A DNA stretch of 64,000 bases. Source: Sphingobacterium paucimobilis HER1398. Its GTDB lineage: Bacteria > Bacteroidota > Bacteroidia > Sphingobacteriales > Sphingobacteriaceae. The notes under the pieces are model-generated. The model made no database searches, was not told the DNA's origin, and was given only the letters and a program-made list of their open reading frames with translations. Shown here piece after piece: positions 19,369 through 28,582 of the stretch. The stretch covers positions 62,001-126,000 of the forward strand of contig NZ_ATDL01000012.1 of assembly GCF_000416985.1 (NCBI RefSeq). The letters run 5' to 3'. Each line of letters starts with the position of its first letter. Position 1 is the first letter of the stretch. Position numbers and translations under genes: made by a program.

Positions 19369-20940
19369 TTAATCGATTCTATTATATACATCATCGTAGC
19401 TTTCATAGCCCACGGTTTGCTGATCACGAATTGCAGGATTAGCTTCCAACTCATTCAAGGGTATAGGATAGATCACCTGCGCGCGAGCATTAGTCTTTGT
19501 TCCGTAACCGAAAGCAATGGTTATTTTATTGGCATTTTCCAACAGCTCAGGCCGTTTTAACGTTTCACCGCGTCTGAAATAATCCCAGAAAGTATGGCCT
19601 TCCAGCATCAATTCCCGACGTCTTTCTTCATAAACTAATCGTTTACATTGATCCACATCCGAAGTCTTAAAATCAGTATCTTGAACTCGAGCTGTACGTA
19701 TCAAGTTGTAATAAGATTGCGCATTACTGATATCATCCTTATTCAAATAAGCCTCGGCCAAATTCAGGTATATTTCAGGCAATCTTACCACTGGCAGATT
19801 GTATACCGAATGGTATGATTCACCTACATATTTTCGGTATCCCTTATAATCCTTATTTGCAATTCCCAAATCGCAAACAAGGTATCCCCGAACATCCTCT
19901 ATCCCATTGACCGTATTTTTCAAAAAGCTCACCGTGGCCGGCATCAAACCATACGCTGCATATCCTAAATTCTGAGAGACCTGTCCATCATTGGGTGCGC
20001 CAGGGTTGTTATAAGTAGGCTTACGTACCAGCGAATTCAAAGAATTACTTCCTATATGATCCGTCAGGCTATAAGTCAATTCCCAAATATTCTCCGAATT
20101 GAAAGGCTTATAATAGGTCGTCTTATAACTGTTATAGGGGATCAAATTAAAACTAGACTGTCCCACACGCAAAGCTTCCTCTCCCATTTCAATAACGTCA
20201 TCCCACTTATTCATGTACATATACACTCGACTTAACAACGTACAGGTAGCCACGTAATTGATACGTCCACCAATTGCAGCTTTGTTTTTCAGCAAGTCCT
20301 TTGCTTTTATAAACTCATTTTCGATATAGGTATAGGTCTCCAAAGCAGTCTTTCTGCGCACCTCATGTTTATAGATATTATTGACCATATCCATATTCTC
20401 GACAAGAGGTACGCCCCAAGAAAACTGTTCCCCATATTCTGAACCTCCAGGAACCGAGAAACGAGGAGGATAGGCAAACAGTCGCATCAGATCAAAGTAA
20501 GCCAACGCCCGCAAAGCAGTAGCCTCCCCCAGTATGGTCTCTTTTTCTTCTAGGCTTAGCCCCTCCGTTTTGTCTATATTTTCAACAAGTGTAGTTGCGG
20601 TACGAATTGCACCGTAAATTGTTATCCACATACCAGGTCCTGCACCGCTCGCACTGGTAGATTCAGAATACCTGTTCTCTCTTTCGAAGGAATTGCCACT
20701 GGACAACCGAACAAAGAAATCCATTCCTTTTGCACCCTCATAGGCATACATATTTCGGCCATAGTACGCATCTTTCGTAAAAGAGTCATAGATTCCATTC
20801 AACAATGCATGTATTCCTTCTGGTTTAGTCAGTATATCTTCGTCATGATCTGTATACGATTCTTTGTCCAAGAATTTCGTGCATGAAGATGTTGACCATA
20901 GAAAGAGACACAATAAGCTATATGTAATAATATATTTCAT
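19369..20940 (-). CDS. SusD/RagB-family lipoprotein (second SusCD pair)
   Basis: A 523-residue SusD-like protein with lipobox Cys20 (WSTSSC). Family blocks include GEATALRALAYFDLMRLFAYPP in the TPR half and VVRLPEIYLNLAEAYLNK and YEERRRELMLEGHTFWDYFRRGE in the C-terminal half. It starts 19 bp after the SusC stop. It is the surface ligand-binding partner of that SusC. The substrate is not indicated by any glycoside hydrolase; the only enzymes nearby are two esterase-like hydrolases. Confidence 0.95.
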   Translation of the reverse strand: MKYIITYSLLCLFLWSTSSCTKFLDKESYTDHDEDILTKPEGIHALLNGIYDSFTKDAYYGRNMYAYEGAKGMDFFVRLSSGNSFERENRYSESTSASGAGPGMWITIYGAIRTATTLVENIDKTEGLSLEEKETILGEATALRALAYFDLMRLFAYPPRFSVPGGSEYGEQFSWGVPLVENMDMVNNIYKHEVRRKTALETYTYIENEFIKAKDLLKNKAAIGGRINYVATCTLLSRVYMYMNKWDDVIEMGEEALRVGQSSFNLIPYNSYKTTYYKPFNSENIWELTYSLTDHIGSNSLNSLVRKPTYNNPGAPNDGQVSQNLGYAAYGLMPATVSFLKNTVNGIEDVRGYLVCDLGIANKDYKGYRKYVGESYHSVYNLPVVRLPEIYLNLAEAYLNKDDISNAQSYYNLIRTARVQDTDFKTSDVDQCKRLVYEERRRELMLEGHTFWDYFRRGETLKRPELLENANKITIAFGYGTKTNARAQVIYPIPLNELEANPAIRDQQTVGYESYDDVYNRID

Positions 20941-20959
20941 GATTTATGGCTCTATATAT

Positions 20960-23900
20960 TTAAAAATTCATATTTAGTCCTACTGTAGTTGTTGTAGCAG
21001 TGGGATACTTCGCAGGCACCACAAAACCATCCATTTGAAGATCCGGATCATATCCTTTCAAAGCCGTAGCGACCCATAGGTTTTCTACCTGGCTATACAG
21101 CGACAGATTGCTGATTCCAAGCTTTCTAAATGTGCTGGGCGCAAAAGCATAAGACAACTTTATATTCTTCAATTTCAAATAGTCTCCCTTGTACAAGTGT
21201 CTAGAAGATCCACCAGGCGACAGTTGTCCATTAATGCGAATCCGACTCGTGGCATAAGGATTATCCGGTGTCCATCGATCGAGTTGGGAGATATCTGCAT
21301 TGTAATCCATAGATTGACCATCAATACCCGTTCTCGAACTCTTTCTTCCGTCAAAAACCTGATGTCCCCAGCCAAATGTCATTAATGCCGACAGTTCCCA
21401 TCCTTGATAATTCAAGAAATTACTAAATCCCCCTGTAGCTGTAGGAATACCTTTTCCAAGTACACGACGCGATGAGGGGTAATCATTGTTTGCAATAATC
21501 TTATTGCCCAAGTTATCATAAGCATAATAAAGAAGCTGTCCTGTATGTCTATTGATACCAGCAAACTCACTCATATACCAAGAACTGACACTCTCTCCAT
21601 TGCGCTGGATATGTGTACCTATAATATCCTGCTCCAATCCATAATACTTTGAGTTCAGTGTAGCAAGATTGAGCTTGGTATTCCATTTGATTTGCTTATC
21701 AATCAAACGAGCCTCGACATCCATTTCGAATCCACGATTGACAATCCCTGCGGAAGTATTCATTAAGATGGAATTATAACCGGACACTTTAGACACCAGC
21801 ACGTCCTGAAGGAGATCTGAAGACTTACGCTGATAGTATTCTGCAGTTATTTTCACTTTATCCTTAAACATCCCTAAATCCACCCCTACATTGTAGATTT
21901 TATTCTTTTCCCAACTCAGATCATACGTACCTCGGTATGTTTGGGACAATGCATGCTCCGAATTGTATCTTCCAGCTCCATTAAACAAGCTACGCCAGCT
22001 GTAATAGCTTGTAGGAAGCGTACCGTTATAACCATAACTCGCTTTGAATTTAATGTTGTTGAAGATGGGAGTTATGGTCTTGATGAATGCCCATGGCTCG
22101 TTCGTAATTCGATAAGCTCCGGAGATGGACCAAAAGTTGCCCATACGGTGTTCTGGCGAAAATCGAGAAGAATGATCTTGCCTAAACGATCCTCCTATAA
22201 AATATCTGTATCGATACGAGTAGTCCAACTTAGACACAATGGATACTTGAGAATAATCATAGCCACTTCCAGCCCAGCCAGACAGTTCCGCTCCTGTTGA
22301 CAAGACCGGTTTATCATCATTCATAAAGTTCACCGCAGAAACCGAAGTCCACTCTTGCTTGAAATCAACAAGTTCAAATGCTGCTAAAGCATTAAAACGA
22401 TGTCTATTATTGATTGTATAGTTAAAGTTAAGCGTATTCTTATTGGTCAACTTTATCCTTCTCGAATTGTAGTTGGTCAAATCCCCATTGGCTCCGTATC
22501 CCGAGCCGAACTCTCTACCGAAATAATCTATGCGACGTCCCGTGATGTAGTATTGGGAAATATCACTTTTAAAATCCAACCAAGGCTTAATATTCACCCT
22601 TACCCAACCCGAGGTCAAAAGACTGAATTGCGGCCTTTCACGAATATTGTCATAGGCACTGGCAATAGGATTATGGCTACCGTTAAGTAAATTATTTGGA
22701 AAGCTAAAGTTATAAGATCCATCAGAAAGATAAGCCGGCACAACAGAAGGCAATAACAAGGCCGCATAGTGAGGCATATTGTACGATGTTCCAGCAGTTA
22801 ATGGGCCACTTTGGTCTGTAGCACTGATCGTACTATTCAAACCCCAATTTATTAATTTCTTACGATCATCAGCACTCAGATTGAACCGCATAGAATAGCG
22901 TTGCAACGCACTGTTAAGAATGATCCCCTGTTGATCCAAATAACCTAATGAAAGAAAATATTTAAGACTAGAACTACCTCCGGACATCGAGAAATCATAT
23001 TGCTGAAATCGAGCTGTCCGTGTGATCTCGTCGTACCAATCCGTATGGGGCAATTTATCCCTATCGGCTCCCCAATAGTCATAATACTGTGTAGTACCAT
23101 CAGGCTGTGGGATAGCGTAGTAATTATTAAATGCTTGACGAGCCATCTTCTCCCATTGATAGAAGTTTTTCCCTCCAAGGAAGAATCCCAATTTATTATG
23201 GTAGAGATTATCTAGATTCTCTTTAAAATTCCCTTCTTGCTGCTGTACCAGTTGATGAAGTTGCCCTTCTGTCCACAATTCCATGTACTGCTCTGATGTA
23301 ACAAACTCAGGCTTGACCGCTGAAAATATATTCGATACCCCTCCTTGTACAGCGACATTGTACCTTATGCGATCCGCAGCTGTCCCTTGTTTAGTCGTAA
23401 TCACGATTACGCCATTAGCACCTTGAGATCCATACAGCGAAGCTGAGGCAGCGTCTTTGAGAATAGTCACACTGGCTATGTCTGAAGGGTTCAGAGTCGC
23501 CATAGGACTGGATACTGCACCACTATGACCAGTCGTATTGTCTTGATCAAACACTACTCCATCAATCACATACAACGGTTGACTTGAAGAACTCATAGAT
23601 CCGAAACCACGGAGCCGAACTTCTGCTATATCTCCCGGTTGACCCGAGCTAGACACCGCCAAGCCGGGCACTAGTCCACCGAGGGCATTTTCAAATGAGC
23701 CAACGGGACGTCCGGCAATATCCTCCGTCTTAAGCACTTTAGCTGACCCCGTGTAAAGATCCCAATTAATGTCACCATACCCCGTGACAACCACCTCATT
23801 GATTCTATTTTCCAAGGTGGTCATAATGACATCAATTTTAGTACGCTTATTTATCTCTATCACCTGGGCCTTCATACCCAGATAGCTATAGCTCAATTTG

Positions 23901-24451
23901 CCTCCAGACTTATCCGATGCAATTTTGATGATATAAGCACCAGCTCTATCGGTCAAAACAGCATTGCTCGTTCCTTCTTCTCGAACACTCACACCAAATA
24001 AGGCATTTTTATTCTCGTCTACCACCAGCCCTTTGATCTCTATCTCCTTTTGTACAGCCGAGCGAGGAGCCCCTATATGATCGTTTCTATCCGCTTCTTT
24101 TCCGACAACCTCAATAGCGATAGATTTGCCCTTGATATGATAGGTCAACGATCTAGGTCCCAATAGTTCATCTAATGTCTGAATCAGAGTCTGATCTTTT
24201 AGAGAAACGCTCACTGGATTTACTCTATCGACCTCTGCATCACCATAGACAAAGGTATATCCACTTTGCCTGCTCAGCTCGACGAGCACTTTTTTTAGTG
24301 GCATTTTTTTTACTGTCAGATTTATGCGCTGTGCATTTGCTTCTGCAAAAGCCGCCATCAATGACATTAAAAATAAAAATAAGGTTAACTTCATGTAATA
24401 AACATACTTAGCTATTAAAAATCTGTTTTTACATAGTCCTTTATTGTTCAT
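20960..24451 (-). CDS. SusC-family TonB-dependent transducer with STN domain
   Basis: A 1163-residue SusC-like receptor. After the signal (about residues 1-40, LMSLMAAFAEANAQ) there is an STN domain (about 45-110: KKVLVELSRQSGYTFVYGD), a carboxypeptidase-regulatory-like domain (about 140-215), the plug (GDINWDLYTGSAKVL to GVIVITTKQG) and the beta-barrel. STN is the hallmark of receptors that signal through a FecR anti-sigma, and the sigma/FecR pair lies immediately upstream on the same strand. The start could also be the internal ATG 57 bp downstream (MKLTLFLFLMSLM). Confidence 0.95.
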   Translation of the reverse strand: MNNKGLCKNRFLIAKYVYYMKLTLFLFLMSLMAAFAEANAQRINLTVKKMPLKKVLVELSRQSGYTFVYGDAEVDRVNPVSVSLKDQTLIQTLDELLGPRSLTYHIKGKSIAIEVVGKEADRNDHIGAPRSAVQKEIEIKGLVVDENKNALFGVSVREEGTSNAVLTDRAGAYIIKIASDKSGGKLSYSYLGMKAQVIEINKRTKIDVIMTTLENRINEVVVTGYGDINWDLYTGSAKVLKTEDIAGRPVGSFENALGGLVPGLAVSSSGQPGDIAEVRLRGFGSMSSSSQPLYVIDGVVFDQDNTTGHSGAVSSPMATLNPSDIASVTILKDAASASLYGSQGANGVIVITTKQGTAADRIRYNVAVQGGVSNIFSAVKPEFVTSEQYMELWTEGQLHQLVQQQEGNFKENLDNLYHNKLGFFLGGKNFYQWEKMARQAFNNYYAIPQPDGTTQYYDYWGADRDKLPHTDWYDEITRTARFQQYDFSMSGGSSSLKYFLSLGYLDQQGIILNSALQRYSMRFNLSADDRKKLINWGLNSTISATDQSGPLTAGTSYNMPHYAALLLPSVVPAYLSDGSYNFSFPNNLLNGSHNPIASAYDNIRERPQFSLLTSGWVRVNIKPWLDFKSDISQYYITGRRIDYFGREFGSGYGANGDLTNYNSRRIKLTNKNTLNFNYTINNRHRFNALAAFELVDFKQEWTSVSAVNFMNDDKPVLSTGAELSGWAGSGYDYSQVSIVSKLDYSYRYRYFIGGSFRQDHSSRFSPEHRMGNFWSISGAYRITNEPWAFIKTITPIFNNIKFKASYGYNGTLPTSYYSWRSLFNGAGRYNSEHALSQTYRGTYDLSWEKNKIYNVGVDLGMFKDKVKITAEYYQRKSSDLLQDVLVSKVSGYNSILMNTSAGIVNRGFEMDVEARLIDKQIKWNTKLNLATLNSKYYGLEQDIIGTHIQRNGESVSSWYMSEFAGINRHTGQLLYYAYDNLGNKIIANNDYPSSRRVLGKGIPTATGGFSNFLNYQGWELSALMTFGWGHQVFDGRKSSRTGIDGQSMDYNADISQLDRWTPDNPYATSRIRINGQLSPGGSSRHLYKGDYLKLKNIKLSYAFAPSTFRKLGISNLSLYSQVENLWVATALKGYDPDLQMDGFVVPAKYPTATTTTVGLNMNF

Positions 24452-24518
24452 GGTTTATAACATATTCATAAGTGAACAATACAGACTATCTCCCTGTTTA
24501 TGAAACACAAAAAGAAGC

Positions 24519-24640
24519 TTGCGCCATACTTCCGGAATGTTTAAGTTTGTATTATTCGGTTAATAAAAATGGATTATGCTCCGCTTTTGTTCCGACACAC
24601 TGTCCGCGGTGTCTTCAGCACCGCGACAGTTCTAAACTGC
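24519..24640 (+). ncRNA. Possible antisense small RNA in the FecR-SusC gap (second locus)
   Basis: In the 207-bp gap between fecR and susC the plus strand carries TTG (24519-24521), a 20-bp spacer and a perfect TAnnTTTG element TAAGTTTG (24542-24549). About 50 bp downstream is a GC-rich hairpin: CTGT-c-CGCGGTG (24600-24611) pairs with CACCGCGACAG (24618-24628). A second small stem, CAGTT-cta-AACTG, follows. A transcript here would be antisense to the susC leader, as are the DonS-type PUL sRNAs of Bacteroides. There is no clear T-run after the hairpin, so the 3' end is uncertain. Confidence 0.35.
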
Positions 24641-24658
24641 CAAGAACAAGTTTCTATT

Positions 24659-25816
24659 TTATTTCTTTACAGCAGTCACCCTCCTTCCTTCTATACGAAA
24701 CTGTACATCTGTCTTTAATGCTATCGCATCCAACACTGTAGCCAATGTCGCATCCCGCGGGATGACAGCCGACAGCTTCTGTCTATTAAATGTTGACATA
24801 TCGACATCAACATCGTACCAACGTTCGAGTTGTTTGGCAAACAACCCTAATTCTTGATCATGTACAACATACAGGCCTTCTTTCCAAGAAACAATCTCCG
24901 TGATATCCACTTGCTGTACCTTCATCCTTCCCTGAGGTGCAATCTGAACCTGATCCCCAGGCTTCAACACCAACTCCTCACCTGTCTGTGCATGTGTCAC
25001 GCGTACACTTCCCTCGCTCAATGTCGTTATCACTCGCCCGTTATCTCGGTAAGCATTGACATTAAAATGAGTACCCAGCACTTCGATTCTTTGATTATCG
25101 CTTTCCACAATGAAAGGTCTATTTCTTTCCTTAGCGACTTCTAAATATACTTCTCCCCGTACGGACAGCTTACGTTCTTTATTATCGAATACCACGGGAT
25201 AGCTGATCTCAGAATCTGCATTCAGCCAAGCCTGCGTACCATCTGGCAAACTTACTCTAAACTGCCCCCCTTTTGGCGTACGCAGAATCAGGCGTTCCGA
25301 ATTACCAACAGCAGCCAACAAAGTCCCATCGGCGTACTGTACCACATCCTCCTTATTGACAATCCCCAATGCACTACTATCCAACACAATCGTACGATCG
25401 TCATCCAGAATCAATACAGCTCGATCAGTCCCAGGAGCAATATCTACAGCCGTCGCGACCGATAAATCGGAAGAAGAGTCATAAAACCTCCAATAACCTA
25501 AACCGACCAACACGCATAAAAAGACCGCAGCTATACGCAACCACTGCTGTTGAGATAACCGATACACCTTTTTCACTTCTTTTTCCTCCTGTCTGACTAC
25601 TGCATTCAGTTTAGTCGCGTTACGCTCCAACATGGAAGAAATATAGTCCGGATCTGTGCTATCTGAATCCCTATCGTCTAATACTTGTCTTATACGATCA
25701 TCAAGTTCAGTTTCTCCGTTCGTTTCTTCTTCAAAGAATGACAACAAACGCTGCAACTCTTCACGACTGATATCACCGCTTAGGTAACGTTCAAATAAAG
25801 TACTTTTGTTCTCCAA
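24659..25816 (-). CDS. FecR-family anti-sigma factor
   Basis: A 385-residue FecR protein. It has a cytoplasmic N-terminal region, one TM segment (RIAAVFLCVLVGLGYWRFY, near 93-111), and a periplasmic FecR domain with TPKGGQFRVSLPDGTQAWLN, GEVYLEVAKE and the DUF4974-like C-terminus (LERWYDVDVDMS). The start codon is TTG at 25814-25816: an in-frame TAA lies upstream and no ATG occurs before the TM. It lies between the ECF sigma gene and the STN-containing susC, and should couple that receptor to the sigma factor. Confidence 0.95.
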   Translation of the reverse strand: MENKSTLFERYLSGDISREELQRLLSFFEEETNGETELDDRIRQVLDDRDSDSTDPDYISSMLERNATKLNAVVRQEEKEVKKVYRLSQQQWLRIAAVFLCVLVGLGYWRFYDSSSDLSVATAVDIAPGTDRAVLILDDDRTIVLDSSALGIVNKEDVVQYADGTLLAAVGNSERLILRTPKGGQFRVSLPDGTQAWLNADSEISYPVVFDNKERKLSVRGEVYLEVAKERNRPFIVESDNQRIEVLGTHFNVNAYRDNGRVITTLSEGSVRVTHAQTGEELVLKPGDQVQIAPQGRMKVQQVDITEIVSWKEGLYVVHDQELGLFAKQLERWYDVDVDMSTFNRQKLSAVIPRDATLATVLDAIALKTDVQFRIEGRRVTAVKK

Positions 25817-25892
25817 TTTATAATTCGTTTATAGTGTAGTCGTAACGAATTGGAAAACTCTCGGCTCTGAAAGAAAAAAAAAATGAAAATTA

Positions 25893-26489
25893 TTATTTAA
25901 GATACAGGCTGATCAACAAGAGGTATAAAAGATGAGAATATTTGCCTTGTAATTGTTGCTTGAAAAACTCTGAAGATCGTGCCATGTGATCCTTTATCGT
26001 TGACATAGAAACCTCAAAATATGCAGCAGCTTCAGCATAAGATTTACCTTCTATTTTGATCATACGGAATACCTTTTGACGTTGTGGGGGTAGTTGTGCA
26101 ACAAGTGATTCCAATAACGCTGCATTTTCTTTATCTTCTAACACTGCTTCGATATGTTCGTATGAAAAAGATGCCCAATGAACCAACTCCTCCTGTAAAG
26201 CTTTATCTCTCGACGCCTTCCGATAAAAATCGATCACTTTGTGCCTTACAATCGTAAACAGATAGGCTTTCAGGGACTGTACCCCTTCAAGACTTTCACG
26301 TTGAACCCATAACGCAGTAAATACGTCCTGATGTATCTCCTCCACCTGCTCAGGGATACGAACCAATTGGTGTAATTTTCGTGCCATGAGTCTACCATAT
26401 GCTTCATAAATACGGTCAAATGCCTTCACATCTCCCAGCTGTAAAGTCACTAAAAGCATTTTTTCCTCTTCTATAGAAAGCGTAACCAT
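25893..26489 (-). CDS. ECF RNA polymerase sigma-70 factor
   Basis: A 198-residue ECF sigma factor. Region 2 is visible in AFDRIYEAYGRLMARKLHQL and VEEIHQDVFTALWVQRE. Region 4 is in AQLPPQRQKVFRMIKIEGKSYAEAAAYFEVSMSTIKDH. A hydrophobic C-terminal tail (LLYLLLISLYLK) is typical of the Bacteroidetes subgroup. It heads the second SusCD locus and is followed by its FecR partner after about 75 bp. Target promoters are expected in the FecR-SusC gap but cannot be identified by eye. Confidence 0.95.
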   Translation of the reverse strand: MVTLSIEEEKMLLVTLQLGDVKAFDRIYEAYGRLMARKLHQLVRIPEQVEEIHQDVFTALWVQRESLEGVQSLKAYLFTIVRHKVIDFYRKASRDKALQEELVHWASFSYEHIEAVLEDKENAALLESLVAQLPPQRQKVFRMIKIEGKSYAEAAAYFEVSMSTIKDHMARSSEFFKQQLQGKYSHLLYLLLISLYLK

Positions 26490-26883
26490 GGTATAAACAA
26501 TTGGCCAGTTGGCAACGAATTAAAGAAAACTTTTAAATAAAGTCAAATAAATTAACGTAAAAAAGAATACACTCAATCCTATTCCATTTTTTCATTCCAT
26601 CAACCATCGCACAAAATAATGAAATAAAGAACACCGATTAAATAACAAAATCAGGATATTAATTCCATTTCTAACGTTTTTTCAATGGCAAAGAACTAGC
26701 TAAACAAAAACTTTAACCAAGCTGCATCTATTTAAAACAAAAACTTTATATAAACAAACTAAAGCATTGACAAACAATATATATTTCTTTAAAAGAAAAC
26801 ACAAAACAACAAGCATTACGAATTTAACAATTTGTATTCTTCACGGGTATCTTAGGTTTGAACCGTATTTTCTCTAAATTTGT
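26490..26883. promoter_or_regulatory. AT-rich gap with promoter of the Vsr-like gene
   Basis: A 394-bp gap, very AT-rich, with no gene. A perfect TAnnTTTG element, TAAATTTG, lies at 26875-26882 on the plus strand, immediately before the first ATG of the downstream gene. I see no -33 element at normal distance; a TTTG occurs at 26857-26860, only 14 bp upstream. Nothing else stands out. Confidence 0.5.
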
Positions 26884-27366
26884 ATGATGCACAATTATGA
26901 TGATGAAGATCGAATAATGGTTCCGCGATTTGAGGAGTCCGCGGGTTTCTATACTACTGGTAAACGTAGTAAGATGATGTCCAAAATGAAAAGCAAGCAC
27001 TCCAAACCCGAGGTCCTATTAAGACGTGCTTTATGGGCAAAGAATATTCGTTTCCGCATCCACGACAACACCCTACCCGGACACCCTGATATCGTAATCA
27101 AGAAATATAAGTTAGCGATATTTGTCGATGGTGAGTTTTGGCATGGCTTCGAATGGAAAAAAAACCGAGAGCAAATCAAATCCAACCGCTTGTTTTGGAT
27201 TCCGAAGATCGAACGAAATATGCAGAAAGATGAGCGTGTAAACCGTGCGCTTAGAGAGATGAACTATACTGTGTTTCGCTTTTGGTCACGAGATATTTTA
27301 AAGAATTTGCCAACAGTACTCCACCAAATCGAACTGTTCCTGGAAACGAGAAAGCTATGGAGATAA
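26884..27366 (+). CDS. Vsr-like (very short patch repair) endonuclease
   Basis: A 160-residue protein of the Vsr/DUF559-like nuclease fold. The family core is clear: MSKMKSKHSKPEVLLRRAL, LPGHPDIVIKKYKLAIFVDGEFWHG (the PD...xxK-like Asp in PDIV, and His in FWHG) and FWIPKIERNMQKDERVNRALR. The Cys/His residues that bind structural zinc in E. coli Vsr are not conserved (GCFWHHHHC becomes GEFWHGFEW). A -7 element ends one base before the first ATG, so translation may really start at the ATG at 26917 (MVPRFEESAG). No cytosine methyltransferase is adjacent. It may nick at T:G mismatches or act as a solitary nuclease. Confidence 0.85.
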   Translation: MMHNYDDEDRIMVPRFEESAGFYTTGKRSKMMSKMKSKHSKPEVLLRRALWAKNIRFRIHDNTLPGHPDIVIKKYKLAIFVDGEFWHGFEWKKNREQIKSNRLFWIPKIERNMQKDERVNRALREMNYTVFRFWSRDILKNLPTVLHQIELFLETRKLWR

Positions 27367-27425
27367 CGCAGTCCCCATAGCCCTTATGTTCACAAAAACA
27401 GAACATGTAATATACCTACCAGAAA

Positions 27426-27638
27426 CTAGTAGGGCAATTCCTCACAATTATACCCCAGCTCCACTAAAAGTTCAATAATAGCAGCAGCTTTTGATGTCGG
27501 TGTGTCCACCCGAAATATATTGTCACAGTCTTCGAGATCGAAGTTCCATCTTGCATCTGGAAGCTGTTCTTCCAAATAAGGTTTCAGTGTCTGAATATCC
27601 TGATCGCTCTCTACCGAGGTAGCAAATATATAAATCAT
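27426..27638 (-). CDS. Small conserved protein, probable ferredoxin-like (HMA-like) fold
   Basis: A 70-residue protein: MIYIFATSVESDQDIQTL at the start, then WNFDLEDCDNIFRVDT and a C-terminal helix with LVELGYNCEELPY. The pattern (strand, helix, WxFDLEDxDxxLRV, helix) recalls small Bacteroidota proteins with an HMA-like ferredoxin fold but without the CxxC metal motif. It lies 22 bp after the ECF sigma gene on the same strand and probably belongs to that operon. The function is unknown. Confidence 0.75.
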   Translation of the reverse strand: MIYIFATSVESDQDIQTLKPYLEEQLPDARWNFDLEDCDNIFRVDTPTSKAAAIIELLVELGYNCEELPY

Positions 27639-27659
27639 AATGATAGCGTATTTTTATAT

Positions 27660-28226
27660 CTAATAAAACATAAGGTCTTTATACAGTGTGTATAGTCTTT
27701 TTCGAAGATGCTTAACAGCATAGTGCTTCCGGGACAAGAGGGTATTAAGAGGGATATCCAAACTCATCGCCACTTCCTTAACAGGCATTCGCTCTATCTC
27801 CGTCAATTCGAATGCTTCCCGCTGTTCTATCGGTAATTCAGAAAGCCCACTCTCGAGTTCCTTCCACACCAAAGAACGCAGGTACACCAATTCTGGAGTT
27901 GGGCTACGCTCGCCAAATAAGATATCTGAAAATTCTTCTAGAATTTCTCCTTCATCATCGTGCGAAAGTAACGGCATGGCCACCTCACGCTTCTTCTTAC
28001 CCTTATTAATAATAACATTCCGTGCTACACGATACAACCAAGCCGAAACCTGCTCGATAGGCGTCAAGTTAGCATCAATAGTCCTTACCAGTTGGTAGAA
28101 AACATCTTGAAGAATATCTTCAGCGTCCTCTGTATTAGAGACACGCTTTTGAATAAAGGAGCGCAATTTGGGCTGCTGCTCTCTAACGAGCCGGTCAACA
28201 TCAATCTTCTTTCCTGGTTCCGTCAT
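27660..28226 (-). CDS. ECF RNA polymerase sigma factor in a small-membrane-protein operon
   Basis: A 188-residue ECF sigma factor from the ATG at 28226. Region 2 reads LRSFIQKRVSNTEDAEDILQDVFYQLVRT and ends with VSAWLYRVARNVIINKGKKK. Region 4 reads LSELPIEQREAFELTEIERMPVKEVAMSLDIPLNTLLSRK. Its start overlaps the end of the upstream small membrane protein gene by 26 bp, suggesting translational coupling. Unlike the other three sigma genes it has no FecR partner, so the small membrane protein or the 70-residue downstream protein may be the regulator (inference). Confidence 0.93.
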   Translation of the reverse strand: MTEPGKKIDVDRLVREQQPKLRSFIQKRVSNTEDAEDILQDVFYQLVRTIDANLTPIEQVSAWLYRVARNVIINKGKKKREVAMPLLSHDDEGEILEEFSDILFGERSPTPELVYLRSLVWKELESGLSELPIEQREAFELTEIERMPVKEVAMSLDIPLNTLLSRKHYAVKHLRKRLYTLYKDLMFY

Positions 28227-28575
28227 CTTGTGTTGTATCAAAATGATCTGCTCCGAAAGGATATCCGAAACCAAATTTCCGTCGCTTACAAATAAACTCT
28301 TTACGTTGTTCTGCAGTCATACTGGCCCATTTTTCCGACATTGCTCCGCCTTTCATGGCACCAAAACCAGGACCGCATCCTTTGCCTCGCCCTCCACCGA
28401 AGCGGCCAAAAAGCAGACGTGCCAGCGCAAACAGACCCAGTGCCTGCCAAAAGTTAATCGAAGTGAGTCCGAATATTTCTGGAATCAACAGATTCCACAA
28501 TACCATGATGACACCACTCAAAGCAGCCATGCAGGCTATGCCTAATAAGGCAAATTTTATTTTTCTTAATTTCAT
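28201..28575 (-). CDS. Small Gly-rich inner-membrane protein in the sigma operon
   Basis: A 124-residue protein with two predicted TM segments (FALLGIACMAALSGVIMVLW; INFWQALGLFALARLLFG), followed by a Gly/Arg-rich stretch (GRFGGGRGKGCGPG) and a charged helix (MSEKWASMTAEQRKEF). The layout matches small Bacteroidota membrane proteins encoded beside ECF sigma factors. Its 3' end overlaps the sigma gene start. It may sense envelope or metal conditions, but no catalytic motif is present, and its role is inferred from position only. Confidence 0.8.
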   Translation of the reverse strand: MKLRKIKFALLGIACMAALSGVIMVLWNLLIPEIFGLTSINFWQALGLFALARLLFGRFGGGRGKGCGPGFGAMKGGAMSEKWASMTAEQRKEFICKRRKFGFGYPFGADHFDTTQDDGTRKED

Positions 28576-28582
28576 ATTATTT

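Noticed and set aside
24472-24741. An 89-codon plus-strand frame in and beyond the FecR-SusC gap.
   Set aside because: Composition is not protein-like, it runs into the fecR gene in antisense, and no signal or domain is visible. The gap is better explained by a leader and a possible small RNA.
26857-26882. TTTG-N14-TAnnTTTG as a full promoter (also near 12360 and 55141).
   Set aside because: The spacer is too short for the Bacteroidota consensus of about 17-21 bp, so only the -7 element was kept.
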